From positions 1 to 64,000 of the forward strand of contig NZ_VUAZ01000015.1 of assembly GCF_009296165.1 (NCBI RefSeq): a stretch of DNA of 64,000 nt, given 5' to 3'. Positions 1-9,158 of this stretch are shown in pieces (positions within the stretch are counted from its first letter, which is position 1; every line of letters begins with the position of its first letter). The notes beneath the pieces were generated by a model. It searched no databases. It had not been told where the DNA came from and was given only the letters and a program-made list of their open reading frames with translations. The position numbers and the translations under genes are program-made. This DNA comes from Pseudomonas kitaguniensis (lineage in GTDB: Bacteria > Pseudomonadota > Gammaproteobacteria > Pseudomonadales > Pseudomonadaceae).

Positions 1-2065
1 CCGCGTGAGCCTGCCAGCGCAACAGGCTGTCTGCGAGTGCTTCCGCGTCTTCTGAAAGCAAGCCGTAGACGTTCGCAGCGGTCACCTTCTCATAACGCAA
101 CGTGGCCAAGCGGTCACGCGTCTGTTGCACTTTATGGGTTTCTCGACTGAACGCTTCAACCGCAGGTTCGTGGTTTTCGCGGTATTTATCGCCACGCGCA
201 TACAAGTCTCGGCGGCGGAGGAACAACTGTTCGTTAATGCGGATCAGAGCAGTGTCTACAAAATCGAATTCACGCGGGGTGACCAGCGAGCGTTTGAGCT
301 GCAGCGATTCCTGCGCGCGTCGAAGCGCGGCCCAGCAATTGGGAATGTAGCCTCCAACCATTGAATGGTTGCCTTTGTGCTTTAAGCCTTGAGCGATAAG
401 CCCGGGGCGGTCGGGCAGTCCGTTGATTTGCTGCACGGCCAATGTGCAGGCGGCGTGCTGGGTAATGGTGTCGCAACCGGGCTGCCAGAGGATGGAAGAG
501 GTTTCTTTGCCGCCCAACTCCACCGGGAGGAAGTGGCGTAACGTGCCGTGGTGTTCATACGGCTCGCCGCTGAGGTTGGTAATGCCCGCAACGAACACCG
601 AGAGGCCGACGGGGACGTTTACGAAGGTTAAGGCGGCGCCAGTCGCGTAGACCGGGGTTTTGGTGTTCATCCAGGTGCCGGGCACGCTGGGCACCGGGTC
701 GTTGTGGTTGACCATGCGGTAATGCACCAGGTTGGCGGCCGCTTTTACGAAGGTGGCGTCAGCCGCTCTTGGGGCGCCGTAGGTGTAGAGCGTGATGTCG
801 GCACTATACTTTTTCTGCCGACGTAGCATTTCCGAGAGCAACAAGGTGATGGCGCCGCCCAGGCTATGACCGCAGATGATCAGTTTTTGGCCGGTGTAGA
901 ACTTCTCGAGATAATCGACCGTAAGTTCATAGACTTTAAGCGCAGCCTCATAGAATCCTCGGTGGACGTTACCCACACCTTCCGCAAAAGGTACTTGAAG
1001 TGCATCGGCATCACGCAGGGCGTCCGCGATTATTTCATTGGTGCCGCGTACGGAAATCAGGATCAACTCATCGTTGTGCGTGATAAACGCTTGGGTGTCG
1101 GTGTTATCAATTTGGTCTCGATCATCCAGAAAGTGAATGCTGGCCGGGTGCTCCTGTTTTTCTTCTAAATCCGGGCTGTTCGCGGGGTACAGATCAGGGT
1201 CAAACGGTACGATTTCCAGGCGTTTTGAATACGGCACATCTTCGTATAGTGGGTAGTACGCGGTGGTTTGGGCTGGGTCCACTGTCCAGATTTCATCGAA
1301 TTTGGCCAACGCATCACCGAACCAGTTACCCATACTTGGTTTGCTCGGGAAACTTACTTTCTTGTCTCTGATGGGCGCCTTGTCGGGCTCTTGCCCAAAC
1401 GGGTGGTAGCTCAAGGTGGCCATAATGGCGAGCTGATACGGGTTCAGTGCACAGAACTGCGGGTCAGTAGACAGCATCGGACACAGGGCGCGTAAAGGGC
1501 GAACCTCCAACACGCTGTGTTTATTGGCAAGCAAGCAGACCCCACGCTTTCCATGCTCTTGCATCAGCGAGGCCCAGCGCCGCATGGCCGGGTATTGACA
1601 CTCGACTTCAGGCGGCAGATGCGCAACATGGTCGACGAAATGACGAACTTCGACCTGGAAGAAAAAGTCTGCACACGCTTGCGCAGGGTTTGTTGCAGTG
1701 CGCGAGCCGTCTTTATGAAGGTGGCGGGTTTGCTCGGCGCGAACTTGCAGTTCAGTTATCGGGAGTGGGTAGTGAGGCCTTTTCTGTAGATAGGCATAAA
1801 ATTCATTTCCACCCTGATACGGCTTTTTGAAAATCAACGCTACCGGCCCCGCGAAGTGGTTCTCGACTTTGCCTGCGCCTGTAGCGTCGAGTTTACCCTC
1901 GTAGGTATAACCTTCTGAGTCAATGACTTCGTAAGTTAATCCGGAATAAGGTTGCCCTTCACCATTTTCATCAACTAACTGAAAGCTGGTCCATTTGCCT
2001 CGAATAGGGCAGGTAAGCATGCGATCGTTTAGCGGGTGCCTCAGCTCATCATCCAACTTACTCAT
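1..2065 (-). CDS. Class 3 lipase, probable T6SS effector (3' end outside window)
   Basis: An open frame of 688 codons runs from an ATG at 2065, with AAGGAAT upstream, off the left edge, so the C-terminus is missing. It carries a lipase nucleophile elbow GHSLGG at residues 399-404 (Ser401), embedded as IICGHSLGGAIT. This is followed by YTYGAPRAAD and a NHNDPVPSVPG stretch, where class 3 lipases keep their Asp. The first 180 residues hold no catalytic motif and look like an adaptor or VgrG-cargo N-terminus. Upstream on the same strand lie two lipoprotein genes and a vgrG stub, the usual layout of a VgrG-linked phospholipase effector with periplasmic immunity. The enzyme is therefore inferred to attack membrane lipids of rival cells. 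The lipase fold is clear; the T6SS role rests on context. Confidence 0.8.
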   Translation of the reverse strand, partial: MSKLDDELRHPLNDRMLTCPIRGKWTSFQLVDENGEGQPYSGLTYEVIDSEGYTYEGKLDATGAGKVENHFAGPVALIFKKPYQGGNEFYAYLQKRPHYPLPITELQVRAEQTRHLHKDGSRTATNPAQACADFFFQVEVRHFVDHVAHLPPEVECQYPAMRRWASLMQEHGKRGVCLLANKHSVLEVRPLRALCPMLSTDPQFCALNPYQLAIMATLSYHPFGQEPDKAPIRDKKVSFPSKPSMGNWFGDALAKFDEIWTVDPAQTTAYYPLYEDVPYSKRLEIVPFDPDLYPANSPDLEEKQEHPASIHFLDDRDQIDNTDTQAFITHNDELILISVRGTNEIIADALRDADALQVPFAEGVGNVHRGFYEAALKVYELTVDYLEKFYTGQKLIICGHSLGGAITLLLSEMLRRQKKYSADITLYTYGAPRAADATFVKAAANLVHYRMVNHNDPVPSVPGTWMNTKTPVYATGAALTFVNVPVGLSVFVAGITNLSGEPYEHHGTLRHFLPVELGGKETSSILWQPGCDTITQHAACTLAVQQINGLPDRPGLIAQGLKHKGNHSMVGGYIPNCWAALRRAQESLQLKRSLVTPREFDFVDTALIRINEQLFLRRRDLYARGDKYRENHEPAVEAFSRETHKVQQTRDRLATLRYEKVTAANVYGLLSEDAEALADSLLRWQAHA

Positions 2066-2076
2066 TGATATATTCC

Positions 2077-2853
2077 TTATTCTGTACAGTTGGGGTAAAT
2101 GGTGCAGCTGCGCCCATCAGGCATTTTGAAACTGCTGAAGTTTTTATGGTTTCCAAAACAGAACGCATACTGGTCTTCAAGGGCTTTGCCCATGCAGCGT
2201 TTCCAACCATTCGGGACTTTGACCCAAGTATCTCCGATTGCAGGTATTTCTTCTTGAGTCAAATTGATTTTCAGTTTTACGGTTTTATCTGGTAGTTGAT
2301 CCAAGGTGTAAGCCCCTACAGGACGCCCTTTAGTTACCAAGCCGTGGTCGTCGATTTTTTTGCACACGAGCCCCTTTGAAATATAACGTTCAGCCCCCAT
2401 GGTACGAAATAGCCATTGACACTGACCATTTATCGCACTCTCGTTAGCAGAGTTGAAATACCCTTTGTACTTATCTTCCAGTTGCTCTCTAATAACTATC
2501 ATCGCTGAATCAACTCCGAACTCGCCGCGATGCTTTCCATAAGTTCCGTAGACTTTAATTTCAACGCGATAGATAACTAATGGGCAGCCTTCAATGGTGC
2601 GATAGATGGGGATTTCCAAGTCGCGCTTGTAGCGTTCTTTATAATCCAAGTGCCATCTTTGGTTGTAACCTATATGAGGCTTTTTAACCGTGCATGTTTC
2701 TCCCTTGGCAGGTGCGTACCTGGCGACTGCTTCGTAAGTAAAGTCAGGAGGAAAATCAGCCATGAAGGTGAAGCTCTCCGAGTCCCCGGTAGCACACCCT
2801 GTTGTCAGCATTACGTAGCCCCCCAGGAACAGGGTTTTAAGTGCATTCGTCAT
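2077..2853 (-). CDS. Lipoprotein, probable immunity protein of the adjacent lipase (copy 2)
   Basis: The 258-residue protein starts with a lipoprotein signal peptide ending in the lipobox LTTGC, so it should be acylated and periplasmic. The rest is a cysteine-containing soluble domain with no enzyme motif that I recognise. It is a close paralogue of the 258-residue product of 2987-3763, and most residues match. Its stop lies 11 bp before the lipase start at 2065, so the two should be co-translated. T6SS lipase effectors are commonly paired with periplasmic lipoproteins that block them, and this is the inferred role. Its ATG overlaps the TGA of the lipase stub at 2850-2975. Confidence 0.75.
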   Translation of the reverse strand: MTNALKTLFLGGYVMLTTGCATGDSESFTFMADFPPDFTYEAVARYAPAKGETCTVKKPHIGYNQRWHLDYKERYKRDLEIPIYRTIEGCPLVIYRVEIKVYGTYGKHRGEFGVDSAMIVIREQLEDKYKGYFNSANESAINGQCQWLFRTMGAERYISKGLVCKKIDDHGLVTKGRPVGAYTLDQLPDKTVKLKINLTQEEIPAIGDTWVKVPNGWKRCMGKALEDQYAFCFGNHKNFSSFKMPDGRSCTIYPNCTE

Positions 2854-2975
2854 AGCGAGGCGTTCCCTTGCAGAGATCCATCAACTAGCTGAAGAATCGT
2901 CCAGTTGCCTTGGGGTGGGCAGTTAAACGTGCGGCTATGTAACGGGTGCTTTATCTCTTCATCCAATGCGCTCAT
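2850..2975 (-). pseudogene. Remnant of a second lipase gene: first 41 codons only
   Basis: A 41-codon frame begins with ATG at 2975 and reads MSALDEEIKHPLHSR and so on. It matches the start of the full lipase (MSKLDDELRHPLNDR) through the conserved W-x-x-x-QLVD stretch. It then ends DGSLQGNASL plus a stop that overlaps the ATG of the next lipoprotein gene. The remaining lipase sequence is missing. The same ending (DGSVQGEASQ) terminates the vgrG stub at 3760, so both stubs share one recombination joint. This is direct evidence for a tandem duplication followed by loss of one effector copy. Confidence 0.8.
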
Positions 2976-2986
2976 TGAGCGTTTCC

Positions 2987-3763
2987 TTATTCTGTACAGC
3001 CGGGGTAAATGGTGCAGATGCGCCCATCAGGCATCTTGAAACTGCTGAAGTCTTTGTGGTTTCCAAAACAGAACGCATATTGGTCTTCAGTTGCTTTGCC
3101 CATGCAACGTTTCCAGCCATTCGGGACTTTGACCCAAGTATCTCCGATTGCAGGTATTTCTCCTTCAGTTAAGTTGATTTTCAGCTTTACAGTTTTACCC
3201 GGTAGTTGATCCAAGGTGTAAGCCCCTACAGGGCGCCCTTTCGTCACCAAACCCTGATCGTCAGTTTTCTTGCAGTCGAGAAGCTTGGAAATATAACGCT
3301 CAGGCCCGATAGTACGGAACAGCCATTGACACTGGCCATTTATCGCGCCCTCTCCAGCAGAATCAAAAACCCCTTTGTACTTATCTTCCAGTTGTTCTCT
3401 AACAATAATCATCGCTGTATCTGCGCCGAAGTCACCACGCGCTTCTCCATAAGCGCCGTACATTTCAAGTTTGACGCGATAGATGACTAATGGACAACCT
3501 TCAAAAATTCGATAGATGGGAATTTTCCACGCCGGCTTGTATCGTTCTTTGTAGTCCAGGTGCCATCTTTGGTTGTAACCGACATGGGGCTTTTTAACCG
3601 TGCACGTTTCTCCCTTGGCGGGGGCATATCTGGCGACGGCCTCATAAGTGAAGTCAGGTGGGAAATCAGCTATAAACGTGAAACTCTCCGAATTCCCGGC
3701 AGTACACCCTGCTGTCAAAACTACGCAGGCTCCCAAGAACAGGAATTCAAGTAAATGCGTCAT
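2987..3763 (-). CDS. Lipoprotein, probable immunity protein (copy 1)
   Basis: The 258-residue paralogue of the product of 2077-2853 has its own lipoprotein signal with lipobox LTAGC. The two differ by scattered substitutions, so the duplication is not recent. This copy is followed by only a 41-codon lipase stub, so it no longer has its own cognate effector. It may persist as an orphan immunity gene against related lipases of neighbouring strains. Its start overlaps the end of the vgrG stub (stop at 3760), which suggests translational coupling to a gene that is itself broken. Confidence 0.75.
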   Translation of the reverse strand: MTHLLEFLFLGACVVLTAGCTAGNSESFTFIADFPPDFTYEAVARYAPAKGETCTVKKPHVGYNQRWHLDYKERYKPAWKIPIYRIFEGCPLVIYRVKLEMYGAYGEARGDFGADTAMIIVREQLEDKYKGVFDSAGEGAINGQCQWLFRTIGPERYISKLLDCKKTDDQGLVTKGRPVGAYTLDQLPGKTVKLKINLTEGEIPAIGDTWVKVPNGWKRCMGKATEDQYAFCFGNHKDFSSFKMPDGRICTIYPGCTE

Positions 3764-4029
3764 TGCGAGGCCTCTCCTTGCACAGACCCATCACTTTGCG
3801 CAACGCGGTAAATTGGCCCAATACCTGCGCCAGTGCTGTTGAATACCATAAAGGCTGGTGTGTGCAGTAGACGTCCGATATTCAAGCCAGCAGGTTCGCT
3901 GACCCGTTCCAGCTCAAAAGAAAAGGGCGTGCTAATGGACGGCTGGCCAATGAACGAAAAAGCCTGAACCTCATGTTTTAAATCGTTGGTCGCCAGGTTG
4001 AAACGCGTTTGAGAAGTTGCTTTGAACAT
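3760..4029 (-). pseudogene. vgrG N-terminal stub (T6SS spike)
   Basis: Eighty-nine codons from ATG 4029 match the start of VgrG/Gp27-like spike proteins. They contain the typical early elements F-x-x-x-x-x-QTRFNL, a QAFSFIGQPSIS stretch, PFSFELE-x-VSE and LLHTPAF. VgrG proteins are usually over 600 residues, so about 85% of the gene is gone. The frame ends in DGSVQGEASQ, a tail shared with the lipase stub at 2850, marking the recombination joint. An in-frame extension to 4077 exists but lacks the family start. The locus can no longer make its own spike, so any secretion of the lipase would need another VgrG. Confidence 0.75.
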
Positions 4030-4401
4030 CCGCCTGTTCCTTGCCGGACTTGTAGCGTGGACCCACTTGCAAGCCATGGGCGAACGCTTGCATGCGCGCC
4101 TGTGGCGTGTGGGGGCTAAAAATCAGGTTAAACAAGGTGCGCAAAGAAAATATGCAGGAAACTTCCTATATATAAATGGAATTTTCTCTGATTCAGGTTG
4201 GGCTTGGGATGAAGTTGCCAAGAAAGGTGACGGAGTGAAGCGGTTATTGCCCGAGTCCGAGTTCGATGAACCCGACCGTTTAATGTCATCAAGCAATCGC
4301 GCTGGCTACGGTTGCGCAACCTGAAAACCTGAAGACGCCCGCACAGCAAGTGCGCGTGCAGTGTTTTTGGCAGCCAGCCAAACCCTGCAGCGCCTGGCGG
4401 G
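4030..4401. other. Intergenic, 372 bp, no gene found
   Basis: This lies between the vgrG stub and the end of the ROK gene. It includes a locally AT-rich segment near 4140-4200 that probably holds the promoter for the minus-strand T6SS remnant. I found no convincing ORF or strong terminator; the ORFs present lack family features. Confidence 0.5.
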
Positions 4402-5526
4402 CTAGAGAAAAAAGCGCTCTTTCAACGGGATCAATGCAGCACCAATGGCGGCGGCATCACCGTTGCTTTCGGTCAGTAACAGCTTGGGCCGGGGCGCGGG
4501 CGTTCCATAGCGCGGTGAGCCCCAGAAGCTCACATTGTCGATCAGTCGCCGCCCGAGTTCGGCAGGCACCTGCCCGCCGAATACGATGGCTTGCGGGTCG
4601 AACAAGCCGGTCAGGGTATTGATCAAACGATCCAGACCGGGCCGTACATGCTCGACCCACTCATCGACACCCGGCCAGTTGATGTCGAACCGGTTGCGCA
4701 GGTCTTCGATGGAGTCGATCTGAATAGCCTGCTTGTGCAGCGCATCCATCAAGTAGCGCAGCGCAGGGCGCCGCTCGACTTCATCGTGGGTGTACAGCAT
4801 GACTTCGCCCGCATTGCCATTGCTGCCGAAGTACGGCTTGCCGTCGATGACGATGCCGGTGCCGAAGCCGTAATTGAACGACAGGTACACGAAATTGCTC
4901 GCCCAGGCGCCTACGCCGATAAGGCTTTCGCCAATCGCCCCGGTGGTGGCGTTGTTCTTCAACCACACCGGCATATCAAGCGCCTGTTCCAGCAGCGGGC
5001 GCAGGTCGATCAGTGACCAGTCTTGCAGCGGCTCGGGGGCGTTGACGCGGCCCTCGTCGATAAAGTAGCCGGCAATCGCCACGCCGACACCCAGCAGATG
5101 ATCGCGGCTTAGCCCATTGCGCAGGAGCATGCGGTCAATGACTTTGCCGAGTGCTTCCAGCGTCGAATTCAAGCTCAGCGGCGGGGTGCGCAGCGTGACT
5201 TCTTCCAGCACGTTGCACGCAAAGTCGGCGATGCACACCACCGCCGAATCCGTATTGATGGAGATGCCCAGTACATAAACCGCCTCGTTGGCGAGTTCCA
5301 GGCGCAGGCTCGGTTGACCGCGGCCGTTCTTCACGGCTTGACCCGTGCGAATAAAGCCTCGGCTGATCAAGTCTTCGATGATGCGGTGCACGGACTGTTG
5401 CGCCAGGTCCATTTCTGCCGACACGGCGGCTCGGGTGATTCCACCGCTGCGCCGCAAAATATCGAGAATTTTGCGCTCGTTCAGGCTGGGGTGGTAATCG
5501 CGCTGTAGAAGGTGTTCTGCGTCCAT
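4402..5526 (-). CDS. ROK-family transcriptional regulator
   Basis: The 374-residue protein has an N-terminal MarR-like winged helix (about residues 16-60, ERKILDILRRSGGITRAAVS) and a ROK sugar-kinase-like domain after residue 85. The ROK fold is shown by GVGVAIAGYF, LKNNATTGAIGE and FGSNGNAGE. The usual zinc-binding CxCGxxGCxE motif after the AGE element is absent, so this is a divergent or zinc-free ROK regulator. It is the last gene of the minus-strand cluster, 95 bp behind the phosphatase gene. It probably senses the sugar or sugar phosphate that the cluster imports and acts as its repressor. Confidence 0.85.
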   Translation of the reverse strand: MDAEHLLQRDYHPSLNERKILDILRRSGGITRAAVSAEMDLAQQSVHRIIEDLISRGFIRTGQAVKNGRGQPSLRLELANEAVYVLGISINTDSAVVCIADFACNVLEEVTLRTPPLSLNSTLEALGKVIDRMLLRNGLSRDHLLGVGVAIAGYFIDEGRVNAPEPLQDWSLIDLRPLLEQALDMPVWLKNNATTGAIGESLIGVGAWASNFVYLSFNYGFGTGIVIDGKPYFGSNGNAGEVMLYTHDEVERRPALRYLMDALHKQAIQIDSIEDLRNRFDINWPGVDEWVEHVRPGLDRLINTLTGLFDPQAIVFGGQVPAELGRRLIDNVSFWGSPRYGTPAPRPKLLLTESNGDAAAIGAALIPLKERFFL

Positions 5527-5621
5527 GAGTGTGTCGGCTTCAACTGTGCAATGAGTAGATTTTGCGCTAGCGCGGCAGTCTAAAGCCTCTGATGGCGCAG
5601 GGGGTCGAATTCATGAAATTT

Positions 5622-6389
5622 TCATGCGGGCGCCGACAGAACAGTGTGGGCCAAGTCACACAGTGGTTGGGTGCCCGCCACGAGTGTGAGCCCGAAGGGT
5701 ACGGCGAGCCCTTGGGTCGAAATGCTCAGGCCTGCTTCGCTGCAGAGCAAACGCCCGGCGGCGATATCCCACACGCTGGTGTAGCGTTCCACGTAGCCGC
5801 TTGTGTAGCCGAGTGCTGCGAAACCCAGGCCGATGGTCGCGCAGCGGTAACCTGCAACGCCCCAGCCGGCCTGGCGAAACTGCAATTCCATGGCGCCGAT
5901 GTGTTCCGGGCGCCAGTGCCGGTTCTCGCCAATGGCGGCCACTTTCAGCCCCTCGCACTGCGCGGTTCGCTCGGTATACACGCCGTTCTTGCGCAGCCCA
6001 AAGCCCTTGGCGGCGCTCAGCGTGTAACCCAGCGCGGGGTAGGCCACGGCCCCCACCTGCGACTCGTCGCCTTCGACATAGGCAATCGAAATGCCCCACA
6101 ACGGCGACCCGCTGACAAAGTTGGCGGTGCCATCGATCGGGTCGATCACCCAGCCACGCCCCTGCAGGTCACCGCCCAGTTCTTCGCCGAGTAACGCTTC
6201 GCCTGGAAACTCGCGCGTGAGTTGCGCGCGCAGATGGTTCTCGACCTCCAGGTCGGCACATGACACCAGGTCTTGAGGATGCTTGACCATCACCGACAGC
6301 GAAGCGAGGTTGTGGAAGTAGCCCAGCGCAATGTTCGCGGCGCTGGCGGCCAGGCGTTCAGTGACGTGCAGCCGATACTCCAGACTCAT
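5622..6389 (-). CDS. Inositol-monophosphatase-family phosphatase
   Basis: The 255-residue length is normal for the IMPase family. Metal ligands are visible: GEE at 68-70, the signature VIDPIDGTANF around 81-91 and WDIAAG at 207-212. The family removes phosphate from inositol or sugar phosphates using magnesium. The start overlaps the stop of the glycerophosphodiesterase gene at 6389, so both are translated together. In agrocinopine catabolism a phosphodiesterase (AccF) and an IMPase-like phosphatase (AccG) act in sequence, and this pair resembles that arrangement. The true substrate cannot be read from the sequence. Confidence 0.85.
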   Translation of the reverse strand: MSLEYRLHVTERLAASAANIALGYFHNLASLSVMVKHPQDLVSCADLEVENHLRAQLTREFPGEALLGEELGGDLQGRGWVIDPIDGTANFVSGSPLWGISIAYVEGDESQVGAVAYPALGYTLSAAKGFGLRKNGVYTERTAQCEGLKVAAIGENRHWRPEHIGAMELQFRQAGWGVAGYRCATIGLGFAALGYTSGYVERYTSVWDIAAGRLLCSEAGLSISTQGLAVPFGLTLVAGTQPLCDLAHTVLSAPA

Positions 6390-7150
6390 CAGATAGCTCC
6401 CTGACGTACGTTGATGTCCAACAGGTTGGGATAATCGGTCAGCACCGACTGGGCGCCACGGCTTAACAGATAGCGCGCACGCTGTGGGTCATTCACCGTC
6501 GCCACGGCAAACTCGACTTCGCTGTCGCGCAGACGCCTCAAATGGCCCTCATCCAGAAACGGGTCGACCACATGCAGGATCTGGCAGTCATATTCCGCCA
6601 GCAGCGCGGCCGGATCCGCCGGCGCAACCAGGCTGGCCAGGCACAGCGGAACCTCTTCCCACAGCGCCCGCGCCTTGCCGAGCGCGCGCGTCGAAAAGCT
6701 CGACACGAACAGCCGGTGAGGGCCGAGCGGCCATTTCTGGCGCAATAACGGAATCACCGCCTCAGCGGTTTCCAGGTCATCACCGATGGTCGGCTTAAGC
6801 TCGACCTGCAGGCCCAGCCCCAGGCAAATCGCGGTGTCGACCACTTCTTCGAAGGTGGGCACAGTCACGCCCGCGTAGGTGTTCGAAAACCATCGGCCCG
6901 CGTCCAGTGAACGAATCTGCTCAAGCGTGTTGAGCACTACTGCACCGTGCCCGGAGGTGGTGCGATCCAGGGTGTCGTCATGGATGACTACAAGGGCGCC
7001 ATCGCGGGTGAGCTTGACGTCAATCTCGACCCACTGCGCGCCCATCCGCGCAGCGATTTCAATGGCGGTCAGCGTATTTTCCGGGGCGAACGCACTCGCG
7101 CCACGGTGCGCAATCAAGTTGCTTTGAACCACGCGTGTTTTATCGTTCAT
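6389..7150 (-). CDS. Glycerophosphodiester phosphodiesterase-family enzyme
   Basis: The 253-residue TIM-barrel protein has the GDPD signature: HRG at 15-17 within LIAHRGASAFAPENT, EID at 42-44 and HDDTLDRTT starting at 57. There is no signal peptide, so it acts in the cytoplasm on a phosphodiester brought in by the ABC transporter encoded upstream. The expected reaction is hydrolysis of a glycerol- or sugar-phosphodiester to an alcohol and a phosphomonoester. The product would then pass to the overlapping phosphatase gene downstream. It is separated by 26 bp from the ATPase gene. Confidence 0.9.
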   Translation of the reverse strand: MNDKTRVVQSNLIAHRGASAFAPENTLTAIEIAARMGAQWVEIDVKLTRDGALVVIHDDTLDRTTSGHGAVVLNTLEQIRSLDAGRWFSNTYAGVTVPTFEEVVDTAICLGLGLQVELKPTIGDDLETAEAVIPLLRQKWPLGPHRLFVSSFSTRALGKARALWEEVPLCLASLVAPADPAALLAEYDCQILHVVDPFLDEGHLRRLRDSEVEFAVATVNDPQRARYLLSRGAQSVLTDYPNLLDINVRQGAI

Positions 7151-7176
7151 GTGTAAACGTCATCCTCAATGGAAGA

Positions 7177-8268
7177 TCAGGAAATTCGTTGACCGCTGGC
7201 GCCGTCGAACAGCAAGGCTTCGTCGGCCGGAAACCACAGGCTGATGGTTGCGCCAACGTGCACTGCCGGCGACTCCGAGTGACTGACCAGCACCGGCTGC
7301 CCCGCGACCCGGCAATGAATGACGCGGTGGCTGCCCAAGTCCTCCACCGCGTTAACAGTGGCGACCACGCCGGTGGCGGCGACTTTCAGGTGCTCGGCAC
7401 GCACCCCCAGCACCAGCGGGCGAGGGGTTGCGACAGTGGCCGGGGACCTGAACGGCAGGACTTGGCCGTCGCCCAAAATCAACAGGCCTTCAGGGCTGCA
7501 TGCCACCTCGATCAGGTTCATCGGCGTGGCGCCGAAAAAGCGCGCAACCACCGTAGAACCCGGGCGTTTATAGAGCGCGTGGGGCGTGTCGATCTGTTCC
7601 ACCCGGCCCTTGTTGAGCACAACTACGCGGTCCGCCAGGGTCATCGCCTCGGTCTGGTCATGCGTCACGTACAGCACGGTGGCGCCGGTGTCCTGGTGAA
7701 TGCGCCGCAACTCTGCGCGCATCTCTTGGCGAAGGCCGCTGTCGAGGTTGCACAACGGCTCATCGAACAGCAGCACCGGCGGGTTACGCACCAGCGCCCG
7801 GCCAATGGCGACGCGCTGGCGCTGGCCGCCAGACAATTGCCCGGGCTTTCTGGCCAGCAAGGCGTGCAGCCCAAGCGTGCTGGCGATGGCCTGCACACGC
7901 GCCAAGCGTTCTTCGCGGCCAACCCCCGACAATTTCAGCCCGTAGCCGAGGTTGTCTTCGACCGTCATGTGCGGGTACAGCGCATAGTTCTGGAACACCA
8001 TGGCGCACTGGCGCTCGTTGGGCGGGCGCCGGGTAACGTCGACACTGCCGATATGAATGCTGCCCGCATCCGGCTTGTCGAGGCCGGCGACCAGCCGCAA
8101 CAGGGTCGACTTGCCGCACCCCGACGGGCCGAGGATGACGCTGAACTGCCCGGCGGGGAATTCCACTTCCAGCCCATCAAGAATCGCTGGGCCGTGCTTG
8201 CTGTAGCGCCTTGATAGCCCACTGACACGAATGGCCGGCGCTGCGCTGTCGACTGTAGACCGAGTCAT
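7177..8268 (-). CDS. ABC transporter ATPase, UgpC/MalK type
   Basis: The 363-residue protein has Walker A GPSGCGKST at 47-55, signature LSGGQRQR, Walker B VLLFDEP, the switch VLYVTHDQ and a C-terminal TOBE-like regulatory domain (LGVRAEHLKV). This is the usual layout of ATPases that drive carbohydrate or glycerol-3-phosphate uptake. The gene overlaps the preceding permease gene by 4 bp. With the two permeases and the binding protein it forms a complete CUT1-type importer. Confidence 0.92.
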   Translation of the reverse strand: MTRSTVDSAAPAIRVSGLSRRYSKHGPAILDGLEVEFPAGQFSVILGPSGCGKSTLLRLVAGLDKPDAGSIHIGSVDVTRRPPNERQCAMVFQNYALYPHMTVEDNLGYGLKLSGVGREERLARVQAIASTLGLHALLARKPGQLSGGQRQRVAIGRALVRNPPVLLFDEPLCNLDSGLRQEMRAELRRIHQDTGATVLYVTHDQTEAMTLADRVVVLNKGRVEQIDTPHALYKRPGSTVVARFFGATPMNLIEVACSPEGLLILGDGQVLPFRSPATVATPRPLVLGVRAEHLKVAATGVVATVNAVEDLGSHRVIHCRVAGQPVLVSHSESPAVHVGATISLWFPADEALLFDGASGQRIS

Positions 8269-9158
8269 TTACCTACCCCTACAAGCCCTTTGACGAACCA
8301 GCGCTGCATCACAGCGATGACCAGAATGGGCGGAATCAGACTGAGCAAAGTGGCGGCCATCAGCAGCGACCACTGTGGAAGTTGAGTGGCATCGGCGGGC
8401 GCAAAATTGGCCGCGCCGAGTACCAGCGTGCGCATGCTGGTGCGGTTGGTGGCCACCAATGGCCACAGGTAGTCCTTCCAGGCCGAAATAAACACCAGCG
8501 TGCCGAGCGCCGCGAAATTGGTTTTCGACAGCGGCAGCAGAATGTCGACGAAAAACCGCCAAGGGCTGGCGCCATCCAGGCGCGCGGCCTCTACCAGGTC
8601 GGAGGGCAGCGTTTGATAGAACTGGCGGAACAAAAACGTGCCGGTCGCCGACGCGATCAATGGCAGCGCAAGCCCCGGATACGTGTCGAGCAAGTTGATG
8701 TGCGGCACCGGGATCGCCGCAATCCCGAGCAGGTCGAGCAGTGCGCGCAGTGGCCCCAGCACATCGCCTGCGACCGCGTAGGTCGGGATAATCCGCACCT
8801 CCACCGGTAACAGCAGGGTGCCGAGCACCGCCACAAAGATCAGCGATTTAAACGGCGTCTTGAAATACACCACGGCAAATGCGGTCAGTGCCGATAACGC
8901 CAATTTGCCGACCACCACCATGCCCGTCACGATCAGGCTGTTGCCCATCAACGTGACTACGTCGAGTGTGTGCAGCACCTCGCCCACGTTGACGAACAAC
9001 TGGCTGCCTGGCAGCCAGGGCATGCCGTGCGCAAGAATTTGCTCGTTGCTCACCGACGCCGCGCACAGCGCCAGGTACAGCGGCCCGAGCGCAAACACAG
9101 CGCCCAGCAGCAGCAGGGCGTAGGCCAGCGCGGTCGAGAGCGGGTGACGTTCAACCAT
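8265..9158 (-). CDS. ABC transporter permease, UgpE/MalG type
   Basis: The 297-residue polytopic membrane protein contains the EAA loop as DLVEAARLDGASPWRFF, which contacts the ATPase. About six hydrophobic segments are visible, the first near residues 9-33. It overlaps its neighbours on both sides (8 bp with the UgpA-like gene, 4 bp with the ATPase gene), so the operon is tightly coupled. Confidence 0.92.
   Translation of the reverse strand: MVERHPLSTALAYALLLLGAVFALGPLYLALCAASVSNEQILAHGMPWLPGSQLFVNVGEVLHTLDVVTLMGNSLIVTGMVVVGKLALSALTAFAVVYFKTPFKSLIFVAVLGTLLLPVEVRIIPTYAVAGDVLGPLRALLDLLGIAAIPVPHINLLDTYPGLALPLIASATGTFLFRQFYQTLPSDLVEAARLDGASPWRFFVDILLPLSKTNFAALGTLVFISAWKDYLWPLVATNRTSMRTLVLGAANFAPADATQLPQWSLLMAATLLSLIPPILVIAVMQRWFVKGLVGVGK

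Noticed and set aside
7135..8214. Long plus-strand frame of 359 codons opposite the ABC ATPase gene
   Set aside because: It is antisense to a clear ATPase with all motifs; its own sequence is Arg/Gln/His-rich and matches no family. A similar argument removes 4591-5016, 5592-6194, 9334-9843 and 10509-11333.
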